Source of the DNA: Nostoc sp. C052
GTDB taxonomy: Bacteria; Cyanobacteriota; Cyanobacteriia; Cyanobacteriales; Nostocaceae
Reading direction: 5' to 3'
Length of the DNA: 64,000 nucleotides
Assembly: GCF_013393905.1 (NCBI RefSeq)
Contig: NZ_CP040272.1
Location: 6,395,501 to 6,459,500 of the forward strand
Below the pieces are notes generated by a model, which searched no databases, was not told where the DNA came from, and worked only from the letters and a program-made list of their open reading frames with translations. The translations under genes and the position numbers were made by a program. Every line of letters starts with the position of its first letter. Within the stretch, counting starts at the first letter, position 1. Shown one piece after another: positions 34,230 through 43,193 of the stretch.

Positions 34230-35912
34230 CTACAATTTTGATACAGAGGATGTGGTTTGAGTGGTTAGCGCTGGTGGTGTAGTGGAGACGCTTTGCGTCT
34301 TGTCGCCAGATATCGCATCTGCGATCCAATCACGCCTCACCCATAGCCTTTCTAAGCCACCTGTTGCCTGGTAATAACGCTGATTTGGATCGGTTTCGGG
34401 GTAGTCCACGCGAATATGTTCGCTACGCGTTTCCGTGCGATGTAAAGCGCTAAAATATCCCCATCGGGCTACAGCTGTTAGAGCCGCTGCTCGACGAGAA
34501 AATTCCACATCGCGCACTGTATCTTGTTTCGGGTTCGCCTGTACCTGCTCCCATAGTTTCTCTAATTTAGAAAGAGAATCCAAAAGTTGCTGCTCAGAAC
34601 GGAAGTGATTTTTCTCTAGAGGGAACATCTCATCTTGAACACCACGAACGATCGCTTCGCTATCGAATGCGGAAGATGGCGTTTTGTCCGCCTGGGGCGA
34701 TCGCAATCCGGCTTGACCGGTAGGACGTGCAACCCGTTCATTTGCATGAGCGCCGAGACTCTTGGCAAAAACTGCTGCACCGACTCCAGCCCATTGACCT
34801 GTAGAAATCGCCCAGGCGGCATTGGGACCACCACCACCAGAAGCTAAACCAGCTAAGAATTCACGTGAGGCTGCATCCCCTGCGGCATAGAGTCCGGGTA
34901 CTTTCGTACCGCAACTATCATCAGTCAAACGGATTCCACCCGTACCACGAACAGTACCTTCTAAAACCAAGGTGACAGGGACTCGTTCTGTGTAGGGATC
35001 GATATCAGCTTTTTTGTAAGGTAGATAAGCGATGAAATGGGATTTCTCAATCACTGCCTTGACTTCAGGTGTGGCTCGATCCAAACGAGCATAAACGGGC
35101 CCTTTTAAGAGTGCATTGGGAAGGAACGATGGATCGCGACGACCATTGACATAACCACCAAGATCGTTACCCGCTTCATCACTAAAGCTAGCCCAACCAA
35201 AGGGAACCCCCCGTGTCACTGTGGCATTGAAAGCCGTCGAGATGGCATAGTGATTGGAAGCTTCCATACTGGAGAGTTCGCCACCAGCTTCTACCGCCAT
35301 CAGCAATCCATCACCTGTATTGGTATTGCAACCTAATGCTTTACTCAAGAATGCACAACCGCCATTCGCCAAGACTACTGCACCAGCGCGAACGCTATAA
35401 GTACGATGATGTTGCCGTTGTACACCTCTTGCTCCAGCCACCGAGCCATCGTCAGCCAATAAAAGCTCTAAAGCTGGACTTTGGTCGAGAATCTGAACAC
35501 CAACACGCAAGAGATTTTTACGAAGTACGCGCATATATTCAGGGCCATAATAACTCTGGCGCACAGATTCCCCATTTTCTTTAGGGAAACGATAGCCCCA
35601 ATCTTCCACTAGGGGCAAACTGAGCCAAGTTTTTTCAATAACACGCTCAATCCAACGTAAGTTAGCTAGGTTTTTTCCTACGCGATAACGCTCCGATACA
35701 ACTTTTTCCCAATTATCTGGAGAAGGAGCCATGATACCATTGCCACTAGCAGCAGCAGCACCACTCGTACCGAGAAAACCTTTATCAACAATAATTACTT
35801 TGACACCTTGGGATGCGGCTGCCCATGCTGCCCATGCTGCGGCAGGGCCACCACCAATTACCAGCACGTCAGCAGTCAACTGTAGTTCATTTTCGCTATG
35901 TGTTGTTAGCAA
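34230..35912 (-). CDS. AprA-like / fumarate-reductase-type FAD flavoprotein
   Basis: This 560-residue flavoprotein starts with the dinucleotide-binding motif ADVLVIGGGPAAAWAAWAAASQG and VIIVDKGFLGTSGAAAASGNG, the region that covalently or tightly binds FAD in the succinate dehydrogenase/fumarate reductase/AprA superfamily. A second FAD-binding stretch reads VPGLYAAGDAASREF near 350. The C-terminal helical domain (430-540) has HRTETRSEHIRVDYPETDPNQ, as in the family. It heads an operon with the two-cluster ferredoxin. It may oxidise or reduce a sulfur compound or another carboxylate-type substrate; no sulfate-assimilation gene is adjacent. A Pro/Thr/Arg-rich insertion near 400 looks less conserved. 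The gene is read away from coaR. Confidence 0.85.
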   Translation of the reverse strand: MLTTHSENELQLTADVLVIGGGPAAAWAAWAAASQGVKVIIVDKGFLGTSGAAAASGNGIMAPSPDNWEKVVSERYRVGKNLANLRWIERVIEKTWLSLPLVEDWGYRFPKENGESVRQSYYGPEYMRVLRKNLLRVGVQILDQSPALELLLADDGSVAGARGVQRQHHRTYSVRAGAVVLANGGCAFLSKALGCNTNTGDGLLMAVEAGGELSSMEASNHYAISTAFNATVTRGVPFGWASFSDEAGNDLGGYVNGRRDPSFLPNALLKGPVYARLDRATPEVKAVIEKSHFIAYLPYKKADIDPYTERVPVTLVLEGTVRGTGGIRLTDDSCGTKVPGLYAAGDAASREFLAGLASGGGGPNAAWAISTGQWAGVGAAVFAKSLGAHANERVARPTGQAGLRSPQADKTPSSAFDSEAIVRGVQDEMFPLEKNHFRSEQQLLDSLSKLEKLWEQVQANPKQDTVRDVEFSRRAAALTAVARWGYFSALHRTETRSEHIRVDYPETDPNQRYYQATGGLERLWVRRDWIADAISGDKTQSVSTTPPALTTQTTSSVSKL

Positions 35913-36589
35913 TTACTTGTCCTCCTTTTTGGCGCAGTCAACTTTATACTTTGCTACTGTGAGCAGTTTTTACAGACATCCCATCAAGCTTTTAGATACT
36001 CGTGTCAAACTTCTCAGGTTGTGGAAGCAATTTTCAGTGGGTATGCAAAATTATTTACAGCAGTTTGCAAGTAAATGAGGTACAACATGCAGGACTTCAA
36101 ACTCAGATATAAACAGTTTCTACTCTGTCTTCTGCTTCCTGCTTCCAAACCTATAGCTTTGTATTTCACGCAAAAGAAAACTGCTGTATGTCATTGCATA
36201 GACAAAGCCAGCACCTTAAGTGTTTGCATAATATATACAAAGAACGTGTACGGCAAATCACAGTTTACATGATACACTAATTGTTAGCTTTTCAAACATT
36301 AAGTCTTACAAAACGATTTTTCATCTGGTTGGAACCGCCATGAAGAGTGATTGCCAATGCGAAGCATTACTATTGCGATGAGCAATTTCGGAATGCGGTT
36401 GATGCAGCGATCGCAGAGCAGGAGCAGGAAAAATTAAAATTATTACAGATGATATGGATTATGCTGTTGTTCCAGATATTAAAGGTATTTACAAGCAACA
36501 GCAACGTTATCCAAGAAGCTAATATACAGAAAAAATTATTGGCTAGCAGATAGTTTAACTAAGTTAGGTTAAAAGCGTAGATACGCAGT
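35913..36589. other. Intergenic gap with possible gene remnants
   Basis: This gap separates the flavoprotein start from the family-B element and coaR. A frame at 36347-36553 contains a charged EQFRNAVDAAIAEQEQEKLKLL stretch that breaks after residue 33; a second frame continues as a different peptide, suggesting frame damage in a small gene I cannot name. The left part, about 35913-36300, shows no gene. Confidence 0.45.
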
Positions 36590-36701
36590 TAATACTACTC
36601 GGTTTTTGCATTTTTAACTCGGAATTTGATTTGGGGAAAAGGTTAAAGGGTAAGGGTTAAAGGTTTTTTCTTTCCCTTTCCCCAAAACCCGACAAGTATT
36701 G
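36590..36701. mobile_element. Miniature inverted-repeat element, family B, copy 3
   Basis: The 112-bp element starts TAATACTACTCGGTTTTTGC and ends CCCGACAAGTATTG, with the same T/C-rich interior as the copy at 4765-4890. It is flanked by a perfect 10-bp duplication, GATACGCAGT, at 36580-36589 and 36702-36711. The perfect duplication with diverged ends is the strongest insertion evidence in this family. It ends 82 bp before the coaR start. Confidence 0.88.
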
Positions 36702-36782
36702 GATACGCAGTGACTTGTCGTCAGACATCGCCTTTCCTAAACGTCCCCTCGACAATAATTAACTTTCATTAAAACGTAATTT

Positions 36783-37895
36783 GTGGAAATCAAAACTAGC
36801 GATCTGACAATTAAGCAGTTAACGCACTTGGTAGGCGGCGGTTTAACTCCGCGGATGGTGCGACATTACCATCAATTGGGGCTGCTACCGCAACCAGTGC
36901 GATCGCGCAGCAATTACCGTCTCTACACCCAAAAAGATGTCCTCCGATTGCAACGGATTGTTGCACTGAAGCAGCAAGGGTTTCAGCTAAACCATATCCG
37001 TAATATTTTGGAAGTCGAACCAGAAGCCGACACAACGGTTAACCTTATGGGACAACTCCAGCAGCAATATCGCGCTGTGATGCAACAAATTTCTCAGCTG
37101 CGACAAACTGCATCAGCATTAGAAGGATTATTGGGGCGCGATCGCCATTGTCAAATTATCCAGGCGGAAGTTTTGGCACAACTGAAGTTACTCGATGTCG
37201 AAACTCAAGCTGGATTGGGCGGATTAGAAAATCTCTGGAGTGGGTTAGATGGCGAAATTCATACCCATTCAGAAGCTTTTACCGAATCGCTACAACGTTT
37301 ATTACCTGATTTGTCTCAGCGTTCGGAAATTGAACAACATTTAATTTCTCAGCTGGTTTTGGCTTGTGGCGATGTCAGTTTAGTGTCCTTTATTAAATTG
37401 AGTCGAGATGCGATCGCAGCTAGTCGAGAAGCTTTATCTTCAAGCTGTGAAATTGTTGTCGATACCCAAACGGTTGCTGCTGCTTTAGATCAAACCCGAT
37501 TACTTCACTTGGGATGCCGCACCGAAACCTTAATTGATAACCCCCATATTACCACCGTCACAGAGGCAGAACTCGCCTTTTGGCAACATCAAGAATGGCG
37601 AGAAAAATTGCAGCAAGTTAGTCAGGGTTGTGTCCTGATAGTTGGTTATGCTCCCTCAGTACTTCTCGAAGCTTGTGAAGCGATGTCTAAGCAAAAAATT
37701 CAGCCTGCATTAGTAATTGGAATGCCCATTGGCTTTAGCCATGCTCCCGCAGCCAAGCGACAACTGATGCAACAAGGGATACCTTATATTACAGTTGCAG
37801 GGACTTTAGGAGGTGGCGCATTAGCTGCAACTGCCCTCAATGCCTTGGTTGAGTCACTAATTGATAAGCCAGATTGTCATTGTTATCTCAAATGA
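36783..37895 (+). CDS. coaR: CoaR-type regulator: MerR helix-turn-helix fused to precorrin-8X methylmutase-like domain
   Basis: This 370-residue protein has a MerR DNA-binding domain (about 10-80: MVRHYHQLGLLPQPVRSRSNYRLYTQKDVLRLQRI) and a dimer helix to about 115. A C-terminal domain related to precorrin-8X methylmutase (CbiC/CobH) covers about 155-360, with LVIGMPIGFSHAPAAKRQLM and TLGGGALAATALNALVE. It ends DCHCYLK. A C-terminal Cys-His-Cys is the cobalt-binding hallmark of CoaR in Synechocystis, which activates the cobalt exporter gene coaT. The GTG at 36783 is the start. No coaT is in the window, so the target here is unknown. No clean operator dyad was seen upstream. Confidence 0.9.
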   Translation: MEIKTSDLTIKQLTHLVGGGLTPRMVRHYHQLGLLPQPVRSRSNYRLYTQKDVLRLQRIVALKQQGFQLNHIRNILEVEPEADTTVNLMGQLQQQYRAVMQQISQLRQTASALEGLLGRDRHCQIIQAEVLAQLKLLDVETQAGLGGLENLWSGLDGEIHTHSEAFTESLQRLLPDLSQRSEIEQHLISQLVLACGDVSLVSFIKLSRDAIAASREALSSSCEIVVDTQTVAAALDQTRLLHLGCRTETLIDNPHITTVTEAELAFWQHQEWREKLQQVSQGCVLIVGYAPSVLLEACEAMSKQKIQPALVIGMPIGFSHAPAAKRQLMQQGIPYITVAGTLGGGALAATALNALVESLIDKPDCHCYLK

Positions 37896-38435
37896 GTATA
37901 GAAAAAGAATTGTTTTGACGTAGCACTGCTACGTCTCTACAAGGGTTATGGGTAACGCATATTTAATTTCTGGAGATGTCTATTTAAGACAGTCTCAATG
38001 AAACGAGTTTCAAAAACATTGCATGGAAATGGTCTAGGAACTGGAATTTTTACTCAGCACGGGCTAAACCTTAGCTATCTGCTAACATAACTCAGCACCA
38101 GCACTACTGAAAATAATATTGTTAAATAATATTGAATTTGTTACACTTTACCAGTTTTAGTAATTCAATAATTCATAACTGTGGCCGTAAGCTACCAACT
38201 TGGTATAAGTTGCAATATAACTTAGAAAAATTTATAGTAAACAGACTTTGGCAATTAGAGTATAAATTATCATGCTATACAAACTACAGCGAAGTATAAA
38301 AAAGTACAAGTACTTTGAAGTAATGAGAACTAAAGATAACTCAGATGTATAATTAGCGCGTCTCCTCCATAATTCCTAACAAGATCGCGATTTAGGAATG
38401 ACAGGCTTTCTATTTTTTACTTTAATTAAGGGCAT
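37896..38435. other. Intergenic gap, no gene
   Basis: This gap separates coaR from the DUF4912 gene. A damaged copy of the 31400-31430 hairpin (GACGTAGCACTGCTACGTC) lies at 37917-37935. The rest is AT-rich with no frame worth calling; the promoter of the DUF4912 gene should lie in the last 200 bases. Confidence 0.55.
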
Positions 38436-41400
38436 ATGTGGCAACAAGAAAAAAAAGATACTTCGATAGTCAGGCTGGCATTATGGGTTGCCTTAGCTAC
38501 AACCCCGATGGCAGCAACTCTGGTTTTATCAGCGCCAATGGTGGCACAATCTACATCGGAAGCGACCTCTTTCCCACTGCCAACAACAGTGCAAAATGGC
38601 TCAAAAGTAAGGATTGATGGTTCTGGTAGCTTGAGTGCAATCAACCAAAGTCTGAAAAAAAGTTTTGAAAAACAGTTTGTTGGCACAAAGGTTGAAGTTG
38701 CTGCTAATGGTACTAGTACGGCACTGAAAAATTTGCTAGATGGCAAAATCGACATAGTAGCAATGGGGCGCGGCTTGACACCAGCCGAAAAAGCCCAAGG
38801 ACTAGAACAAGTTCGCTTGCGCCGTGAGAAGATTGCGATCGTGGTTAGCGCAGATAATCCTTTCAAAGGAAGCTTGACTAGTAAACAATTCGCCCGGATT
38901 TTCCGGGGACAAATTACCAATTGGTCACAACTGGGAGGGCCTTCAGAGAAGATTCGGTTAATCGATCACCCGAACACAAGTGAAACTCGCAATACTTTTC
39001 GTACTTATCCAGCCTTCAAAACTGGTGAATTTGCGACAGGGTCCAATGCTACCCAGCTAACTGAGGATAATACCGCAGAAATCATCAAACAACTGGGCAA
39101 AGACGGTATCAGCTATGTGTTAGCTAATCAGGTATCGAAGTTGAAAGGTGTGCGAGTTCTGCAATTACATCAAGCCTTACCAGAAGATGCGAAATATCCC
39201 TTCTCGCAACCTTTAGTCTACGTTTACAAAAAAAATCCCGGCTTAACTATAGTTGATTTTCTCGGCTATACTCTGGCTCCCCCAGGACAGCAGGCTATAG
39301 AACAAGCTAGAGTTTCTGAAGCAGAGGCGATCGCAGCCAGAGTATTACAACCTGCTGCTTTTACAGCTTTACCCAATGCCCAGACAACACCAGCAGCTAC
39401 GCCTTCCCCTAGTGCCACTACTTCTGTATTTGCCCAAAAGCCCTTTGTAGCGGCTCCAGCACAAAATAGTCCAATTGTAAACAAAGAAACACCCTTGTGG
39501 TTGCTGCTACCTTTGTTTTTTGTAACCGCAGCTGGAGGATTATTCTGGTGGATTTTGGGGAGACGCCCATCCCCTACAGACAAAACAGATAACTCGCCAG
39601 AATCAAATCCTCATTTACCGAACACAGAAAATGGAGAAGCGGCGGTGCTAAATGCCAGCACAACTTCCTCCCTGAATGGAACGATACTTGAGGAACAGCC
39701 AGTGTCGCACTTTCAAGAGCAAGAAACCCCTGATCGCACTCCTTTCAACATCTATGCTCAAACACAATCTGACCTGACCCAGAATGCTACTCAGGGGACA
39801 TCAAACTTAGTCCAAGAGGCAACTAATGGAACCTCAAACCTCTACGACGGCACATCAAACAAAACTAATGGATCGGAAAATAACAACTTTGGAGCCGCAG
39901 CTTTAGGCGGTGGTGCGGCTCTGGCAACAGGTATCGGGGCAGCTACCTGGTCTACCTTTAACAACAAAGACACGGAAACAGACTCTATCAATGAGACAAT
40001 TGAACTAAATAATTATACGGAGACAAATCATCATGAATCTGATGAAATTGAATGGGACATAGAAGCCCCAGCAGCCGTAGTAAATACTCCATATCCTCAC
40101 CTGGCTAATATTCCAGAAAATACTTCTGATGTGGAACTGCCTTCATCAGAGGTGACAGCCCCACTCCCAGAATTACCAAATCTGCCAGCAGTAACATCTG
40201 ATTTTGGATATTGGGACACAGCAATTGAAGATCAAGCAGATGAGGAACTTCAAGCAGAGTTGAACTGGCTAGAGAGTATCACCTCAACTGAAGATACAGC
40301 CCCAGTAGATGAATTGCCCTTACCAGAGTCTAGCGAAGCGATAGCCGATGTAGAACCATCAGCGACACAAACATCTTCACTGTTAAATTTACCAGAAATA
40401 CCAGAAGCAGATGCCTTTAACGTGGTGGCGGATGCGGCCGAACCCACTATCGATTTACCAGAAGAAACATCTCCAGCAGTCGATTCTGCTGGGGAAAATG
40501 TTGCAGAAACGAACTCCACAGATTTTGCCGCAGCTGCGGCTTTAGCAGCAGGCGTAGGGGTTGGAACCTGGGCTAGTACTTTGGCATCAGATGGCCAAGC
40601 CGAAATTGATACTCCGGTTGACAATGAGCCAATTGCCGCCGAAACAGCTATTGGTTTGGTAGATGCAGATGACGAGAGCAGTATTGTGCTGACCCCACAT
40701 ACTTATACATTGGCTCATGTCTCTTGGCAGATTTCTGAAGCTAAGAAAGCCTCGCTACAACAACAGGGAGGCTCTCAATTGGTAGTGCGGCTTTACGATG
40801 TGACTGGCATTGACCTAAGTTATCAAAGTCTCAACCTTGTAAAGCAGTATGAATCTGAAGAGACAGTATACGAAGGACTGGTGGATATTCCTGTCACCGA
40901 TCGCGATTACATAGCTGAAATTGGCTATATCGCTTATGGCGAGTACTGGTTACTCATTGCCCGTTCCGCAGTTCTTCGAGTCTTCAATCCGATCCATCCA
41001 GATCCCATCGTTGCTGATGTGCCGATTCCTGATGAAACAGATATTGGCGTGGTAAATGTAGACGTAGATGAAGAGAGCAGTATTGTCCTCACACCCCGCA
41101 CTCACCAATGGGCTGATGTCTCTTGGGAAATATCCGAAACCAAAAAAGCAGCACTGCAACAACAGGGCGGCTCTCAATTGGTAGTGCGGCTTTATGATGT
41201 GACTGGAATAGACTTGAGTTATCAAAATCCTCAGTTTGTCCAGCAGTATGAATGTGAAGAGACAGCACAGGATCGCTTTGTAGAAATTCCCATCAGCGAT
41301 CGCGATTACATAGCTGAAATTGGCTATGTCGCTGATGGCGATGTCTGGTTATTCATTGCTCGTTCTGCGATCGTTCGTGTTTTCAATCCTGTCCATCCAG

Positions 41401-42071
41401 ATCCCACAACAGATTCTACAGTTTCTCCAGTTGAAAATGTCGCCTTAACAAGCGAAACAGCTATTGGTTGGGCAAATGTAGAAGCAGCAATCCCTGAAGA
41501 AGAGATCCCTGAAGAAGAGAGCAGTATTGTCCTCACACCCCGCACTCCCAAATGGGCTTATGTCTCTTGGCACATTTCCAAGACTCAAGCTGAAGCGCTG
41601 CAACAACAGGGTGGTTCACAACTGGTAGTGCGACTCTACGATGTAACTGGCATTGACTTGAGTTATCAAAGTCCCCAGTTGATACAGCAGTATGAATCTG
41701 AAGAGGTAGCACGCGATCGCTTTGTGGCTATTCCCGTGAGCGATCGCGATTATATGGTTGAAATTGGCTATATTGCTAATGGCGATCTTTGGTTACTCAT
41801 CGCCCGTTCAGCTAACGTTCGGGTCTTCAGTCGTCCCCACGGAGATTTCTGGTTTGTCGCCGATGCCGAGTTGATTATTCACGGAGCAACCCAACCAAAT
41901 ACAACCGTAAACATTGGCGGTCATAACATCAAAATCAAACCCGATGGTACTTTCCACTTACGTCTCCCCTTTTCAGATGGTTTAATGGACTATCTGATCA
42001 CGGTAGCTGCTGATGGAGAATCCACAAGAACTATTCATAAGAAGTTCTCTCAGGAAACTTCCGAAAGCTAA
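38436..42071 (+). CDS. Membrane protein: periplasmic-binding domain, low-complexity linker, three DUF4912 repeats
   Basis: This 1211-residue protein starts with a hydrophobic signal or anchor (about 10-33). A phosphate/periplasmic-binding-type domain follows (about 50-290: SGSLSAINQSLKKSFEKQFVGTKVEVAANGTSTALKNLLDGKIDIVAMGR). A membrane segment lies near 352-373 and weaker ones near 490 and 700, in a long acidic, Thr/Pro/Glu-rich linker. Three DUF4912 repeats (about 748-860, 882-995 and 1028-1140) each read SSIVLTPR...VSWxIS...QQGGSQLVVRLYDVTGIDLSYQS...DRDYIAEIGYIADGDxWLLIARS. A C-terminal Ig-like tail (LIIHGATQPNTTVNIGG) closes it. DUF4912 occurs widely in cyanobacteria and firmicutes; function is unknown. 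The combination with a PBP domain and triplication is notable. A terminator follows. Confidence 0.85.
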   Translation: MWQQEKKDTSIVRLALWVALATTPMAATLVLSAPMVAQSTSEATSFPLPTTVQNGSKVRIDGSGSLSAINQSLKKSFEKQFVGTKVEVAANGTSTALKNLLDGKIDIVAMGRGLTPAEKAQGLEQVRLRREKIAIVVSADNPFKGSLTSKQFARIFRGQITNWSQLGGPSEKIRLIDHPNTSETRNTFRTYPAFKTGEFATGSNATQLTEDNTAEIIKQLGKDGISYVLANQVSKLKGVRVLQLHQALPEDAKYPFSQPLVYVYKKNPGLTIVDFLGYTLAPPGQQAIEQARVSEAEAIAARVLQPAAFTALPNAQTTPAATPSPSATTSVFAQKPFVAAPAQNSPIVNKETPLWLLLPLFFVTAAGGLFWWILGRRPSPTDKTDNSPESNPHLPNTENGEAAVLNASTTSSLNGTILEEQPVSHFQEQETPDRTPFNIYAQTQSDLTQNATQGTSNLVQEATNGTSNLYDGTSNKTNGSENNNFGAAALGGGAALATGIGAATWSTFNNKDTETDSINETIELNNYTETNHHESDEIEWDIEAPAAVVNTPYPHLANIPENTSDVELPSSEVTAPLPELPNLPAVTSDFGYWDTAIEDQADEELQAELNWLESITSTEDTAPVDELPLPESSEAIADVEPSATQTSSLLNLPEIPEADAFNVVADAAEPTIDLPEETSPAVDSAGENVAETNSTDFAAAAALAAGVGVGTWASTLASDGQAEIDTPVDNEPIAAETAIGLVDADDESSIVLTPHTYTLAHVSWQISEAKKASLQQQGGSQLVVRLYDVTGIDLSYQSLNLVKQYESEETVYEGLVDIPVTDRDYIAEIGYIAYGEYWLLIARSAVLRVFNPIHPDPIVADVPIPDETDIGVVNVDVDEESSIVLTPRTHQWADVSWEISETKKAALQQQGGSQLVVRLYDVTGIDLSYQNPQFVQQYECEETAQDRFVEIPISDRDYIAEIGYVADGDVWLFIARSAIVRVFNPVHPDPTTDSTVSPVENVALTSETAIGWANVEAAIPEEEIPEEESSIVLTPRTPKWAYVSWHISKTQAEALQQQGGSQLVVRLYDVTGIDLSYQSPQLIQQYESEEVARDRFVAIPVSDRDYMVEIGYIANGDLWLLIARSANVRVFSRPHGDFWFVADAELIIHGATQPNTTVNIGGHNIKIKPDGTFHLRLPFSDGLMDYLITVAADGESTRTIHKKFSQETSES
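40672..41860 (+). repeat. Three near-identical DUF4912 coding repeats
   Basis: The units start at about 40680, 41080 and 41516 and share long identical stretches such as TTGGTAGTGCGGCTTTA. The high DNA identity indicates recent duplication or ongoing gene conversion within one gene. Confidence 0.8.
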
Positions 42072-42085
42072 GATTACCGTGATTT

Positions 42086-42143
42086 ATCCCCTCTCAACCT
42101 ACACACTTTCCCCTTTGAGTTAGGTGTGGTGAGAGGGGATTTT
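42086..42143 (+). terminator. Rho-independent terminator after the DUF4912 gene
   Basis: The stem ATCCCCTCTC (42086-42095) pairs with GAGAGGGGAT (42131-42140), with further weaker pairing between CCTACAC and GTGTGG inside it, followed by TTT. It lies 15 bases after the DUF4912 stop. Confidence 0.7.
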
Positions 42144-42256
42144 ATATATAGCGGTTTTCAAATGGATAGAATACACTACTCTAATCCCTAATTCCCTAGT
42201 CTTTCAGTTGGGAAAATCGGAAATTCTCGATTGCAGAGCTAAAAAGATTACAAACT

Positions 42257-43186
42257 ATGCCTGATAACTATGAGCTTATTGGTAATAGGCAAGTTTCCAT
42301 TGAACAAATTGGAAATTCAGTGCCTCCGCAACTTGGGCGTATCTTAGCTCTTAGTATTTTAGAACAAATAATTAAATTTAAATTACCTTTCCCTATAAGT
42401 TACTTACCTGAGAATAAAAAACTAGGTTTTCGGCAGAGAAAAAGAAAGTTAACGGAAATTTATGCTCAAAAAGCTAAATCTGCAATTACAGATTTACGTC
42501 AAGCTGGAAAAATCTTATCTATACCTCGTTTGAAATACGAAGACAAAGGAAAAATGATCAGATTTTTATCTGCTGATTTTTCTTGGAAAACAGAACAAAA
42601 TTCTGAAGGTGTAAAAATTTATATATCCTACGATTTGAATGATTCATGCTGGCTGTTCACAGCAGGTATCAATGATAATTGCGAAGAAGAAGATCAATTT
42701 GTGATAGATATTAATCCGTCTTACGGTCATGATGAATGGGTTTTGGGAACGTCTTTAGTTAAGCTTTGTGCGAAAGCTATTGATACACAGTTATATACAT
42801 CTCTTTGGAAAGCTTTTGAGGAAAAGTTAACTGAAGCTACAGGAAAAGCAGATTTAGTTCAGTTATCTGGATATTACCAATACAATGCCCGAATTAGTGG
42901 AATAATAACTTTTCATCCTCAGTTAAATGTTAAACCACTTTGGCGTGTAATCCAATGTGTAACAAGGTGTATTGGTACTGCTGCCCAACTTTCAGCTACA
43001 GAGCTTGCAGAACGATGGGGTGTGAAAGCAGAAGATGTCTTCTCCTATCTTCAATCTCTACGAACTATGGGCTACGAAGTTAGAAATCACAACACAAACC
43101 CACAAATTCCCAAAGGTAAGTATTTGATTCCTTACGCTTTTCCTACACTAAATCCTAAAAGCGTGCAACTTCGCAAAAGTCTATAA
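42257..43186 (+). CDS. Truncated DNA cytosine-5 methyltransferase C-terminus with extra domain
   Basis: This 309-residue frame starts at ATG 42257, but the reading frame is open upstream from 42200 and reads SFSWENRKFSIAELKRLQTMPDNYELIGNRQVSIEQIGNSVPPQL. This is the end of a cytosine-5 DNA methyltransferase, with motif X (QIGNSVPP) and the RKFS..E..RLQ.MPD region. All catalytic motifs I-VIII are missing; a TAG at 42197 closes the frame before that. A C-terminal region of about 250 residues has a helix-turn-helix-like end (LSATELAERWGVKAEDVFSYLQSLRTMGYEV). The remaining product cannot methylate DNA. The next gene starts eight bases after the stop, so they form an operon. It is a decayed restriction-modification gene, or a domain reused for another task. 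Confidence 0.7.
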   Translation: MPDNYELIGNRQVSIEQIGNSVPPQLGRILALSILEQIIKFKLPFPISYLPENKKLGFRQRKRKLTEIYAQKAKSAITDLRQAGKILSIPRLKYEDKGKMIRFLSADFSWKTEQNSEGVKIYISYDLNDSCWLFTAGINDNCEEEDQFVIDINPSYGHDEWVLGTSLVKLCAKAIDTQLYTSLWKAFEEKLTEATGKADLVQLSGYYQYNARISGIITFHPQLNVKPLWRVIQCVTRCIGTAAQLSATELAERWGVKAEDVFSYLQSLRTMGYEVRNHNTNPQIPKGKYLIPYAFPTLNPKSVQLRKSL

Positions 43187-43193
43187 ACAGATC

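Noticed and set aside
36347..36553. 68-residue frame in the gap before coaR
   Set aside because: The plausible charged part is short and the frame changes character midway; it may be a fragment but cannot be named.
37980..38110. Possible riboswitch or small RNA before the DUF4912 gene
   Set aside because: A GCTAAACCTTAGC hairpin is visible, but no known motif or conserved core was recognised.
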